This document shows positions 45,072 to 54,141 of a stretch of DNA of 56,835 bases, in pieces. The position numbers and the translations under genes are program-made. Each line of letters begins with the position of its first letter. Position 1 is the stretch's first letter. Origin of the DNA: Spirochaetota bacterium (GTDB lineage Bacteria > Spirochaetota > UBA4802 > UB4802); contig JBFLZD010000019.1 in assembly GCA_040756435.1 (NCBI GenBank), positions 1 to 56,835 on the forward strand, in the 5' to 3' direction. The notes below the pieces were generated by a model that saw only the letters and a list, made by a program, of their open reading frames with translations, did not search any database and had not been told where the DNA came from.

Positions 45072-46796
45072 ATGATGAATGTAATTGCCCACGAACAATC
45101 CATCAAGGAACATTATGATTACCTCAAAGAGTTAAAAGGTAATACTGGTGCTCTGTTTTCTGAACTGATCCAGCACTTTACAATAACTAATAAGCGGATC
45201 GATGAATTCTTTTCCATGATCCGCCCTTATGTATATTATTTTTATTCCACTGATGAAAACCTTCCTGATACTTTTTTGCATGATGTTATAATTGGTACCA
45301 ACAACGAGATGAATGGGTATATTGATACCATTGTGAAATATATGATAGCTGATAGGGAAACCAATAAGGAAGTGGAGAATGCAATTAATAAAACACTAAC
45401 GTTGAGTAATAGCGTTGCTATGATACTGGATGCAGTGGAAGCAATTGATTTATATGCAAAAAACACCATGATAATTTCCATTAAGGCAGGTGAAGAAGGC
45501 TCTACGCTTACAACCATAGCAGTGGAGATGTCACATTTAGCTGATATGGTTAATGATGTTTCCAGTGAATTCCAGGAAATTATTGTATATTTGGATGGAT
45601 TACGGACAAAATTTAGCAACACCTGTCAGACAGTTGATATTATTATAGAAAACTATCTCACACATTTGCAGATTAAGATGAATAACACAATCCGTGAAAT
45701 TATTGATCATCAGAAGAAGCTATCATATAATGTTGAGTCAATTGTTAGTTTTGCTGATAAGTTAAAAAGCAGTATCCACAAAATATTACAGGAATTTCAA
45801 GTAGAGGATATATTCCGCCAGGATATTGAAAAAATATTATTTACCATTGAAGCGCTGGATGACGGTGGCATTGATGACAGTGAAAAGGATATACTCCTGT
45901 GGGGGATGTATCAAAAGTTGCTATCGCTACGGCATGACCTTATGCATTTATATACCACTACAGGGGAAAACCTATATACAATGAAAAGTAATGTTGAGGT
46001 GATAGCAAACGATTATACAAAAGCTTCCGAAACAGTATTTGAAGGTGATGAATTTGCCATTGAAAAAGTATATAATTCACTGGAAATGTTACAACACGAA
46101 ACTATACAGTACATAGAAGATATTCTTGCCAAGAAGTCTTCATTGCTTGAGATATCCAGTGATGTATTGATGCAGTTACATAAGTTTCAGGAGTTTTTTA
46201 ATAAAATACAGGATGTGGTGCGTAAGTTTGATGTGGTGAATATGTTAACACGGATTGAGCTTGCACGACATCAGCAGTTGCAGAAAACCATTGCTAGTTC
46301 GCTCAGTGATATTAGCATTATGCCAAAGAAGATTAAGAAAATAGTAGAGGAATCAGAAAATTTATACAAGGATGTTATTGCCACTATGGAGTCTACGTAT
46401 CTAACATACAAAGAAGCTATGGCTATTCAAGATACCATATTGCAAAATTGTGTATCCAATTTAAAAAAGGTTTCATTAAAATTATATGAATCAAAAAAGT
46501 ATTACATTGATATATCACAGCAGATTGAAAGAAATGTAAATAGTTTACAGCAATTCTTAAACGAAAAGTCAGAACAGATAGAAACCTTAAAGAATATTGA
46601 AGAGAATATAAAACTGTTTTGCGATATGCTTGATGCTGCAGGGGTTGAAAAAAATATGCCTGAAATAGAAAAGATTAATAAAACAGTGGATAATCTTACA
46701 ATGCTGTATGGCACAGATTATAAAGGTTTGATGTTGGTTTCACTTTTAAAAGAATATTCAACTATAAAGACGGAGGACACGGTTATAGTTTTTTAA
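45072..46796 (+). CDS. unrecognised cytoplasmic coiled-coil protein, vestigial MCP-like
   Basis: A 574-residue, almost wholly helical protein without membrane segments. Around residues 130-180, NTMIISIKAGEEGSTLTTIA followed by VEMSHLADMV echoes the MCP tip (AGE.G..F.VVA.EVR.LA), but the CheA/CheW-contact residues are lost and the hairpin is shortened. Residues about 240-255 (EFQVEDIFRQDIEKIL) recall the Q-D-x-x-R-Q motif of CheZ-like and MCP-like chemotaxis proteins. Position between cheA and the STAS/cheY genes argues for a chemotaxis role, perhaps scaffold, adaptor or phosphatase. ATG 45072 or 45075; the ribosome-binding site is AGGAT. Confidence 0.6.
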   Translation: MMNVIAHEQSIKEHYDYLKELKGNTGALFSELIQHFTITNKRIDEFFSMIRPYVYYFYSTDENLPDTFLHDVIIGTNNEMNGYIDTIVKYMIADRETNKEVENAINKTLTLSNSVAMILDAVEAIDLYAKNTMIISIKAGEEGSTLTTIAVEMSHLADMVNDVSSEFQEIIVYLDGLRTKFSNTCQTVDIIIENYLTHLQIKMNNTIREIIDHQKKLSYNVESIVSFADKLKSSIHKILQEFQVEDIFRQDIEKILFTIEALDDGGIDDSEKDILLWGMYQKLLSLRHDLMHLYTTTGENLYTMKSNVEVIANDYTKASETVFEGDEFAIEKVYNSLEMLQHETIQYIEDILAKKSSLLEISSDVLMQLHKFQEFFNKIQDVVRKFDVVNMLTRIELARHQQLQKTIASSLSDISIMPKKIKKIVEESENLYKDVIATMESTYLTYKEAMAIQDTILQNCVSNLKKVSLKLYESKKYYIDISQQIERNVNSLQQFLNEKSEQIETLKNIEENIKLFCDMLDAAGVEKNMPEIEKINKTVDNLTMLYGTDYKGLMLVSLLKEYSTIKTEDTVIVF

Positions 46797-46962
46797 TTAT
46801 ATTCCAAAAGAAGTATTGGATTAGGATTAATGGTATTGAATAGCTGGAGTTGGAAATTCATACTATAACATGTAACAAATTTATTGTAATGATGTAATAA
46901 TGAAATGCCAGGCCTAATTCAGTATGACTAAAACCATGTGGTGTTTATACAGGGGGCAATAA

Positions 46963-47217
46963 ATGTATATAATAGAAGTTGATGAATTTGTAAATGTCAA
47001 ACATGTAAAGCAGTTTGCTGATGAAGTGTTAACGGTATTGCGTACTGAAAAAGATATTGTCATTGATTTTACTAAATCCAAGCGTTTGGATTTATCGGTT
47101 GTGCAGGTAATTTTATCGTTATTGAAAACAGCTAAGCAATTGAATAAAACTGTTAAATTTAAGGGAGTTAATGATACCATTAAAAAGCAATTAAAGCTAT
47201 GTGGTGTTATACGTTAA
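46963..47217 (+). CDS. small STAS-domain protein
   Basis: An 84-residue single-domain anti-sigma-factor-antagonist-like protein: IVIDFTKSKRLDLSVVQVIL followed by LKTAKQLNKTVKFKGVND. The Ser in LDLSVVQ occupies the usual phosphorylation position. STAS proteins inside che clusters can couple chemotaxis arrays to partner-switch regulation; no matching kinase is in the window. A second STAS gene of different sequence lies at 52.7 kb. It is preceded by about 165 gene-free bases, so it may have its own promoter. Confidence 0.8.
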   Translation: MYIIEVDEFVNVKHVKQFADEVLTVLRTEKDIVIDFTKSKRLDLSVVQVILSLLKTAKQLNKTVKFKGVNDTIKKQLKLCGVIR

Positions 47218-47335
47218 TTTTTGTTGTTAAGTATTATTGTGAAAAGTATATTATAGCACAGGGGACTTTGAAAGCTGTTATGGTTAATTAATAGTGAAGC
47301 AAAGTCAATACAATCATTTTTAAGAGGAGCTTTAT

Positions 47336-47707
47336 ATGAAGCATATTGTAATCATTGATGACTCACCAACTATACGGACAAGTGTTGAATATACACTCAA
47401 AGATTCAGGATATGGTATGGTTCATGCTGAAAATGGTGTTGATGCATTGAATAAAATAAAGGATTTACTTTCTAAAGGTGAAGAAATTGCCTTATGTATT
47501 GTGGATATTAATATGCCACAGATGGATGGCATTACGTTTATTAAAAAGTTCAGGGAAAATGATAAATTTACTCCGGTTGTGGTGCTTACTACAGAAGCTG
47601 AAGAAGAAAAAATACAGGAAGGTAAAAAAGCAGGTGCTTCAGGGTGGATGATTAAGCCATTTAAGGCTGAACAGCTTCAATCAGTAGTCCATAAATTTTT
47701 GCGATAA
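47336..47707 (+). CDS. cheY: CheY-type response regulator
   Basis: A 123-residue single receiver domain. Acidic pocket Asp8-Asp9 (IIDDSPT), phospho-acceptor Asp57 (CIVDINMPQMDG), Thr in VVLTTEAEEE and Lys in MIKPF are all present. It passes the signal from CheA to the motor. It starts 118 bases after the STAS gene with an AGAGGAGC ribosome-binding site and is followed after 10 bases by cheW. Confidence 0.95.
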   Translation: MKHIVIIDDSPTIRTSVEYTLKDSGYGMVHAENGVDALNKIKDLLSKGEEIALCIVDINMPQMDGITFIKKFRENDKFTPVVVLTTEAEEEKIQEGKKAGASGWMIKPFKAEQLQSVVHKFLR

Positions 47708-47717
47708 GGGGGGGTAT

Positions 47718-48209
47718 ATGAATGTTGAAAATACAACAATAGAAAACAAGCCTGATACTGCTTCATCAGAACAATTTGTTACTTTCATTATTGGCAATGA
47801 AACGTATGGAATAGAAGTTCTTAAAGTGCAGGAAATTATTGGGATGACACACATCACCCATGTCCCCAATACTCTTTCATTTATGAAAGGTGTCATTAAC
47901 CTAAGAGGCTCAGTAGTACCGGTTATAGATATGCGGAAAAAAATTGGGATGGAGGAGATAGAGTATAATGCCTTCACGGTGATAATTATTACCGAAGTTA
48001 AAGGTAAGCTTATTGGGATGATCGTTGATTCAGTTCAGGATGTGGTTACTATCCCGGTGCAAAAAATTCAGGATACCATGCGCTTTACATCACATGTTTC
48101 AACAGATTATATTAAAGGGATTGGGCAGATAGATGACAATTTAGTCATTATACTGGATGTGGATAAGCTGTTAACAAGCGAAGAATTAGCTCATATTAAA
48201 ACAACATAA
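47718..48209 (+). CDS. cheW: chemotaxis coupling protein CheW
   Basis: A 163-residue CheW that links receptors to CheA. Signature elements: FIIGNETYGIEVLKVQEIIG, ITHVPNTLSFMKGVINLRG, VVPVIDMRKKIGM and DSVQDVV. It has a strong G-rich ribosome-binding site (AAGGGGGGG) 7 bases before the ATG. It lies between cheY and the first cheD, with short gaps. Confidence 0.96.
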   Translation: MNVENTTIENKPDTASSEQFVTFIIGNETYGIEVLKVQEIIGMTHITHVPNTLSFMKGVINLRGSVVPVIDMRKKIGMEEIEYNAFTVIIITEVKGKLIGMIVDSVQDVVTIPVQKIQDTMRFTSHVSTDYIKGIGQIDDNLVIILDVDKLLTSEELAHIKTT

Positions 48210-48233
48210 AATAATTTAGGCAGGTATGTTGGG

Positions 48234-48797
48234 ATGATACGGGTTTTTGATGCAACCATTAAACAGCCAGTTGTAATTCTGGTGCCGGGGGATTACTTTG
48301 CTGCAGAAAATCAGGTGCTTTCTACAATAGTTGGAAGTTGTTTTGTTGTATGCCTGTACGACTCTATAAAAAAAATTGGTGGAATGGGGCATTGTTTATT
48401 GCCGGTATTATCTTCATTACAAATGAAAAAAGAAGATATATACAATTATAATATTAATTTCATGGAGCATATTATCGGTCAGATGGTTAAGTTAGGGGCT
48501 GATAGAAAGAATTTTATTGTCAAGGTATTTGGTGGTACGGGGACATCATATAATCATAAATTTACTACCGATTTTATTTCTGAGTACTGTAAAAACGAAA
48601 ACATGTCTTTAGATGCTATTGATATTGGAGGCAATTATCGCCGCAAACTTTATTTTTTTTGCAACACAGGTAAAGTCCACCGGTATTTAGTTGAAGCCAA
48701 TGACTCAGTTTCAGAATTTATTAAAATGGAAAAAGAATTTATTGATAAAGTATTAACGGATAAAGTTCAATATGGTAATGTTATATTATTTGAATAA
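48234..48797 (+). CDS. cheD: receptor glutamine deamidase CheD, copy 1
   Basis: A 187-residue CheD, which deamidates receptor glutamines and may bind CheC/CheY-P. The catalytic triad residues are in place: Cys in VGSCFVVCLYD, His in GGMGHCLLP and Thr in VKVFGGTG. Compared with copy 2 at 49.6 kb it lacks the insert after the His motif. Whether CheC is elsewhere in the genome cannot be seen. It is followed after 3 bases by cheR. Confidence 0.92.
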   Translation: MIRVFDATIKQPVVILVPGDYFAAENQVLSTIVGSCFVVCLYDSIKKIGGMGHCLLPVLSSLQMKKEDIYNYNINFMEHIIGQMVKLGADRKNFIVKVFGGTGTSYNHKFTTDFISEYCKNENMSLDAIDIGGNYRRKLYFFCNTGKVHRYLVEANDSVSEFIKMEKEFIDKVLTDKVQYGNVILFE

Positions 48798-48800
48798 TAT

Positions 48801-49613
48801 ATGAATACCCCCTTTTATCAACAGTTGGACCAGCAGGATTTTGATTACATTAGAAATATTGTGTATAGGGAATCAGGTATAAAGCTTTCTGAAATGAAGC
48901 GTGCGTTGGTCCAATCGCGTTTGTTGCGTAGAATGCGCGAGTTAGGCATGCAACGCTATGATGAGTATTGTGACTTCCTCAGAGAAAATTATGATGATGA
49001 AATAGAAAACCTTATCAACTGTATAACTACCAACAAAACAGAATTTTTTAGAGAGCATGAGCATTTTTCTATATTGCAAAGAATTGTTGAACAAGAACTA
49101 TCGCACAAAAATATTGCTGTATGGAGTGCAGGCTGCTCAACTGGCGAAGAAGCTTACAGCATTGCCATTGTGTTGTTTGAGAGTAACTTTAAAAAACAAT
49201 TTACTATCATTGCAACAGATATTGATACCAGAGTTCTTGAAACAGCACGCAGTGGCATATACCCACTGGAAGTTGTACAAACACTTGATATAAGTCTATT
49301 AAAAAAATATTTTTTAAAAGGCAAAGATCAGTATGATGGATATGCAAAAGTAAAAAATTTTCTGAAGGAAAAAATTTCATTTCAACATCTGAATTTGCTT
49401 GAAGACAACTATCGCCTCAAAGGGCATTTTGATATTATATTTTGCCGCAATGTGATGATTTATTTTGATAAAGATGTTCAGATCAAAGTATTAAAAAAAT
49501 TTTATGATTATTTACCAAAAGGTGGCTATCTTTTTTTAGGGTATGCTGAAGCGATAGTTAGTGCCAATCTACCTTTTCATTATGTAGCCCATTCGGTATA
49601 TCAAAAACGATAA
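48801..49613 (+). CDS. cheR: chemotaxis methyltransferase CheR
   Basis: A 270-residue SAM-dependent methyltransferase that adds methyl groups to receptor glutamates. The N-terminal helical domain includes SRLLRRMRELG. The junction reads TTNKTEFFREHEHF. The SAM site is VWSAGCSTGEEAYSIA, followed by ATDID and FDIIFCRNVMIYFD. Complete family length. It is tightly packed between the two cheD genes. Confidence 0.96.
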   Translation: MNTPFYQQLDQQDFDYIRNIVYRESGIKLSEMKRALVQSRLLRRMRELGMQRYDEYCDFLRENYDDEIENLINCITTNKTEFFREHEHFSILQRIVEQELSHKNIAVWSAGCSTGEEAYSIAIVLFESNFKKQFTIIATDIDTRVLETARSGIYPLEVVQTLDISLLKKYFLKGKDQYDGYAKVKNFLKEKISFQHLNLLEDNYRLKGHFDIIFCRNVMIYFDKDVQIKVLKKFYDYLPKGGYLFLGYAEAIVSANLPFHYVAHSVYQKR

Positions 49614-49648
49614 CACATAATGCTATAGCAGTGTTAAAAGGGGTAGCC

Positions 49649-50215
49649 ATGTATATACGCAATTCACATAGATTGAAGAAGCCACTTAAAGTTTTGTATC
49701 CAGGTGATTGTTATGTTAGCAATAAAGATGAATATATTGGAACATTGCTTGGGTCGTGTGTATCAGTATGCCTGTATGACCCTGTAAATAAAGTTGCCGG
49801 TATGAATCATTTTGTATTGCCAGGGAAGGTTGTACAGGCTCATACAAAGCAGAAAAAATCAGATGATAGTGATGAACAAAAAGAACTGTTAAAATATGGA
49901 ACCAAGTCAATTGAAAATCTCATTTCACAGATGGAACAATATGGTAAAAGAGAAAATATTGTTGCTAAGATTTTTGGTGGAGGGAAAGTTTTAGATTATC
50001 AAACCACGCAATACGGTATATCAAATATGAATGTAAGAATTGCAAAGATTATACTTGAAATGGCCGATATTCCTATTGTAAGTGAAGATGTTGGTGGAAC
50101 TGTTGCCCGTAAAATTATGTTTGATGTTGAAACAGGGCAAGCCTATTGTAAAAAATTAATAAAGGTTGAAGAAAAAGATAAAACTTTCACTATGGAGTTA
50201 TCTCAGTTTGAATAA
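49649..50215 (+). CDS. cheD: receptor glutamine deamidase CheD, copy 2
   Basis: A 188-residue second CheD with the catalytic Cys in LGSCVSVCLYD, His in AGMNHFVLPG and Thr-like position in AKIFGGGK. Residues about 65-85 (QAHTKQKKSDDSDEQKEL) form a charged insert absent from copy 1. The frame opens at GTG 49631, but AAGGGG lies inside that extension and points to ATG 49649. The 3' end overlaps the cheB start by 8 bases. In the third catalytic region Gly replaces the Thr seen in copy 1. Confidence 0.9.
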   Translation: MYIRNSHRLKKPLKVLYPGDCYVSNKDEYIGTLLGSCVSVCLYDPVNKVAGMNHFVLPGKVVQAHTKQKKSDDSDEQKELLKYGTKSIENLISQMEQYGKRENIVAKIFGGGKVLDYQTTQYGISNMNVRIAKIILEMADIPIVSEDVGGTVARKIMFDVETGQAYCKKLIKVEEKDKTFTMELSQFE

Positions 50216-51275
50216 AATAAAAGTTTTGGTGGTTGATGATTCCGCAGTAATGCGTAAAACATTAACTGATATTCTTAATGGATCCAGTAAAATTGAAGTT
50301 GTTGGAACCGCACTTGATCCGTATATTGCTGTCAATAAAATAAAACAGCTTAATCCTGATGTATTAACCCTTGATATTGAAATGCCACGTATGGATGGGC
50401 TTACCTTTTTGCGAAAGCTCATGTTAGCAAATCCAATGCCGGTAATTATGGTCAGCGCATTTACTGATAAAGGTGCGTTGCAGACAATACAGGCTCTGGA
50501 ATATGGTGCAGTAGATTTTATTTTAAAACCTCGCTCTGATGATAGTGCAGAATGGGACAGATTTGCAAATGAATTGCGTGAAAAGGTTATCACTGCTGCA
50601 AGCATTCAGTCAGATAGATTTACAGCACGGAGCAGGGAAAGGGCTATTGAGGTTGAAGAAAAATTTAGTGCTGATATAATTTTGCCAAAAACAGTAGCAA
50701 AGGTGAGGACTACTCACAGTGATGTCATTATTGCTTTAGGTGCATCCACAGGTGGTACCGAGGTTATTGCAAAGATTTTATCCAACCTGCATGAAAATGT
50801 GCCAGCTATTGCTATTGTACAGCATATGCCTGAAAAATTTACCGAAGCATTTGCTAACCGGGTGAATAATAATTCAAAGCTATATGTAAAAGAAGCTCAG
50901 AATGGTGACAGGTTATATCGGGGTACTGCACTCGTAGCTCCGGGGAATCGGCACATGCTGGTGAGATCTGATGCAAATGGATACTATGTTGAAATTAATG
51001 ATGGACCCCCGGTGAACAGGCACAAACCATCGGTGGATGTGCTATTTCGTTCAGTAGCACAGAATGTGAGTAAAAGCGTAGGGATATTGTGTACTGGCAT
51101 GGGTGCTGATGGTGCTGAAGGACTGGGTGAAATTTTACAGGCAGGGGGAGTAACTATTGCACAGGATGAAGCTTCTTCGGTTGTGTTTGGTATGCCACGT
51201 GAGGCTATCAAACGTGGTGCTGCGCAAAAAGTACTTAATATAGAACAGATGATTGCATATATTAATAATTTGTAA
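50208..51275 (+). CDS. cheB: chemotaxis methylesterase/deamidase CheB
   Basis: A 355-residue CheB with an N-terminal receiver (VLVVDDSAVM, phospho-acceptor Asp56 in TLDIEMPRMDG, Lys in FILKPR). The linker is followed by the methylesterase domain with the catalytic Ser in ALGASTGGTE, His in QHMPEKF and Asp in GMGADGAEG. The frame extends upstream to 50166, but the domain starts right after TTG 50208, which overlaps the cheD stop and has GGAG 11 bases upstream. It ends the chemotaxis cluster. The 308 bases after it show no gene. Confidence 0.95.
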   Translation: MNKIKVLVVDDSAVMRKTLTDILNGSSKIEVVGTALDPYIAVNKIKQLNPDVLTLDIEMPRMDGLTFLRKLMLANPMPVIMVSAFTDKGALQTIQALEYGAVDFILKPRSDDSAEWDRFANELREKVITAASIQSDRFTARSRERAIEVEEKFSADIILPKTVAKVRTTHSDVIIALGASTGGTEVIAKILSNLHENVPAIAIVQHMPEKFTEAFANRVNNNSKLYVKEAQNGDRLYRGTALVAPGNRHMLVRSDANGYYVEINDGPPVNRHKPSVDVLFRSVAQNVSKSVGILCTGMGADGAEGLGEILQAGGVTIAQDEASSVVFGMPREAIKRGAAQKVLNIEQMIAYINNL

Positions 51276-51583
51276 TTGCAGTGATTATGTTAAAAATAAT
51301 TAACTTTTTGCGGATTGTTAGGAAAACTTATCAATCAAAAAGTGATTTAATTTCTTTAAAATTCCGCTGTTGAATTATTTTCAACCTGAAATATTCAAAA
51401 TCTTCATATCCATAGCCATTCTCTGTATGACTATTTAATATTTTGTTAAAATTTCCACATTTAGGAATAATTAACTGCGTTGATTTATAATTAATTATTG
51501 GTTGAAATTTAAATAATATATATTTATATTTGCAATAAATAAAGAAGCATAGCAATACTTTAGAGGGAAGGAAATTGTGACTT

Positions 51584-52735
51584 ATGGAAAAAATTGAGGA
51601 AAAAGTGAACAGGTTAGAAGCAGCACTGGAAGAATTTACCCGTACAGTAGGGCTTGAATTTAACAAAGTTTATAACGCATTCATGTTAAGCCGTATGGAA
51701 TATGAAAAGATTTCCCAGGATATTGCTCTGTTACAAAAACGGGTAGATTCAATTAGTGTACTTTTAGAATCGTTTATTGCTGAGTCTGAGAAACAAAGGC
51801 AGGAGGATAGGAAAAAGTTTAATGAATTTAAAGATGAGATGAAAGCTTTCAAAGATGAAATGAAGGAATTTAAAGATGGTGTGGTAGCATTTCAGCAGGA
51901 GATGAAGGAATTCAAAGATGAGATGAAGGCTTTCAAAGATGAAATGAAGGAATTTAAGGATGGTGTGGTAGCATTTCAGCAGGAGATGAAGGAATTCAAA
52001 GATGAGATGAAGGCTTTCAAAGATGAAATGAAGGAATTTAAGGATGGTGTGGTAGTTTTTCAACAGGAGATGAAGGAATTCAAAGATGAAATGAAGGAAT
52101 TTAAGGATGGTGTGGTAGCATTTCAACAGGAGATGATAGAATTTAAAGATGAGATGAAAGCTTTCAAAGATGAGATGAAGGAGTTTAAAGATGGTGTGGT
52201 AGCCTTTCAGCAGGAGATGAAGGAATTTAAAGATGAAACAAAAGACTACAAAGCTGATACTTTATCTTTTAAAGAGGAGATGACGCAAGCCCACAGAAAG
52301 ATGAATCAGCAGTGGGGCGAATTAGCCAATAAAATGGGCACCGTCGTTGAAGATATTATTTACCCGGCAACCCGTCCGGTGCTTGAAAAGTACTTTAATT
52401 GTGAATTAATCACTACAATGATGAATATAACACGTAAAAAAGAAGGTATAAAAGATGAGTTTGATGTCATTGCAGTAACGCATGATAAGGTATTTCTTAT
52501 AGAAGTTAAAAGTACCTTGCGACAGCAGTACGTTGATGATTTTAAACAAAATAAGCTTTCACGGTTTAGATTTTTATTTGACGAATATAATGATAAGCAG
52601 CTAGTACCCATTCTTGCAAGCTTGCGGTATGAGGAAAGTATGCTCAATTACGTAACCAATCAAAATATATATGCAATGGCGTACCGTGAGTGGGATTATA
52701 TGGATATTCTTAATTTTGATAAAATTAAAATGTAG
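51584..52735 (+). CDS. coiled-coil protein with C-terminal PD-(D/E)XK-like (DUF3782) domain
   Basis: A 383-residue protein. Residues 1-80 are helical. Residues 82-225 are an in-frame tandem repeat whose unit reads EFKDEMKAFKDEMKEFKDG plus VVAFQQEMK (84 bases). The C-terminal domain (about 245-383) shows VVEDIIYPATRPVLEKYF, then DEFDVIAV and VFLIEVKST, the acidic-strand and E-x-K pattern of PD-(D/E)XK nuclease-fold proteins. Such proteins are common and multi-copy in cyanobacteria and spirochaete-like bacteria; role unknown. Start ATG 51584 follows AGAGGGAAGGAAATTGTG. Confidence 0.8.
   Translation: MEKIEEKVNRLEAALEEFTRTVGLEFNKVYNAFMLSRMEYEKISQDIALLQKRVDSISVLLESFIAESEKQRQEDRKKFNEFKDEMKAFKDEMKEFKDGVVAFQQEMKEFKDEMKAFKDEMKEFKDGVVAFQQEMKEFKDEMKAFKDEMKEFKDGVVVFQQEMKEFKDEMKEFKDGVVAFQQEMIEFKDEMKAFKDEMKEFKDGVVAFQQEMKEFKDETKDYKADTLSFKEEMTQAHRKMNQQWGELANKMGTVVEDIIYPATRPVLEKYFNCELITTMMNITRKKEGIKDEFDVIAVTHDKVFLIEVKSTLRQQYVDDFKQNKLSRFRFLFDEYNDKQLVPILASLRYEESMLNYVTNQNIYAMAYREWDYMDILNFDKIKM
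51826..52230 (+). repeat. 84-bp coding tandem repeat
   Basis: Near-identical units start at 51826, 51910 and 51994. A unit shortened by 28 bases in two places starts at 52078, and another begins at about 52138. All keep the reading frame (28-residue heptad-based unit), so copy number can change without breaking the gene. Confidence 0.85.
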
Positions 52736-52744
52736 TGTATCAAT

Positions 52745-53035
52745 TTACTTAATCCCAAAAAATTCAATCAACCGTGTTTCTTCAAAAACTTTACGTAGTG
52801 ATTGGCTTATTGCTATAATCTTTATGTCTTTACCATGTTTTTGTAAGTCCTGCTTTTTCCACATGAGATAACCCATAAGGGTGGATGGCAAATAAATAGT
52901 TTTTGACAAATCAAAATAGATAACAGTGGCACCAGCACCAAGCAAACGTTCAACGGCATATTCCACTTCAAGTTTGTCATCAGGCGTGGCTTTTTCACAG
53001 TGTAGCGTGATGGTGTTGTTTTCTACAGTTACCAT
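52745..53035 (-). CDS. STAS-domain protein
   Basis: A 96-residue STAS-like protein with a VIYFDLSKTIYLPSTLMGYL core and IKIIAISQSLRKVFEETRL end. The Ser in LPSTLMG is at the usual phosphorylation site. It starts 6 bases after the lipoprotein gene stop on the same strand, so the two form an operon. It converges on the coiled-coil gene, leaving a 9-base gap. The partner kinase is not in the window. Confidence 0.75.
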   Translation of the reverse strand: MVTVENNTITLHCEKATPDDKLEVEYAVERLLGAGATVIYFDLSKTIYLPSTLMGYLMWKKQDLQKHGKDIKIIAISQSLRKVFEETRLIEFFGIK

Positions 53036-53041
53036 AGGGTG

Positions 53042-53563
53042 TTATTGTACCAGGTATGCTTTGATTGTATTTGCATTTTGTAATATTAAAGTTTTATCTG
53101 TGGTATTATGGGTAACTGTTATATTATCACTACTATCAATATTATAAACATTTGAAGTTGGACCTGATATTGTAAAATTTATTGTTGCATTTGTATTTGA
53201 ATATCTTGTCCCATCAGTGTCAATAACAGTTACCGATGCACTTCCATTATGAGAGCTAATAGTGGAAGATTGCCAGCTAATATAAACTTTAAAAGCTCTA
53301 TTTGACTTAGGATCTTCTCCAAATGCTATTCCAACATAATCGGTGCCATTTATGTTTTTTTGGAATATAATTGCATAATCTCCTGATTTATTATCACCAA
53401 ATTCAACATCGTAACTTGTTCCACTAATTACAGTATCAAATTTACTAACATCACCAGGTTGTATTTTAAATGCACTGCTTGAAGAGCTTTTAGAATCATC
53501 CCCACAGGAAGCAGTGGTTGCTATGGCTAATGCGCATACAAATAGGACAATAGTATTTTTCAT
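53042..53563 (-). CDS. hypothetical lipoprotein
   Basis: A 173-residue protein with signal sequence and lipobox (IATTASC, lipidated Cys20), then a Ser-rich linker (SKSSSSSAF) and a beta-rich domain with Ser/Thr/Asn/Asp-rich strands (FGDNKSGDYAIIF, VTVIDTDGTRY). No family recognised. Probably outer-membrane or surface lipoprotein; pairing with a STAS gene is unusual. The 320 bases upstream (53564-53886) contain no other gene. Confidence 0.78.
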   Translation of the reverse strand: MKNTIVLFVCALAIATTASCGDDSKSSSSSAFKIQPGDVSKFDTVISGTSYDVEFGDNKSGDYAIIFQKNINGTDYVGIAFGEDPKSNRAFKVYISWQSSTISSHNGSASVTVIDTDGTRYSNTNATINFTISGPTSNVYNIDSSDNITVTHNTTDKTLILQNANTIKAYLVQ

Positions 53564-53886
53564 AAGAAGTACTCCGTTGTTATAGTATCGGTTTTTATAG
53601 AATTAACATTTACAAATAAAATGTAATAGTACATCATGAGTCAATATAAACAAATCCACTTGAATGCATAAGTAAGCTTTCATTGGTCACTGGGTATATT
53701 AACGACTCATGTTAAGAACAATCAACCCACCATAATCACCATACTAAAATTCATGTCATAGCGTCAATATTTTTATGTCACCTGCAGTATATTTGGTATG
53801 TTTGTGAACTATTTGTTACATGCAAATATGCTTGCAAATAATACCTAAATATATAAATAGAAAAAGGATACTTTTGGGGGAATAGT

Positions 53887-54060
53887 ATGAATATAGAAAC
53901 CACTATGTGTATGTGCCACAATCATCTTGATGAATTGAAAAAGCATGCAAAACGCAATAATAGTATCCCCTGCTGCCAATTTTACTGGGGACCACCGCCA
54001 GAATTATTAAAACTAGCCAATGCCTGGCACCAAACCAACCCAAAAACAAATTTTTATTGA
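53887..54060 (+). CDS. short paralogue of the 38.7 kb protein
   Basis: A 57-residue protein. Its start MNIETTMCMCHNHLDEL and its end SIPCCQFYWGPPPELLKLAN match the two ends of the 150-residue protein at 38703; the middle 100 residues are missing. Upstream DNA is also alike (purine-rich GGGGGAATAGT against GGAGGAAACAT). Either an internal deletion derivative or a naturally short family member. The CCQFYWGPPPEL tail with paired Cys is the common element. Confidence 0.6.
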   Translation: MNIETTMCMCHNHLDELKKHAKRNNSIPCCQFYWGPPPELLKLANAWHQTNPKTNFY

Positions 54061-54141
54061 CATACACAGCTGGATATTGGTACAATAAGGGCAATGTATC
54101 AAAGGATGGTGTTTATTTAAAGAAAAGGAGGTCGTGCACTT

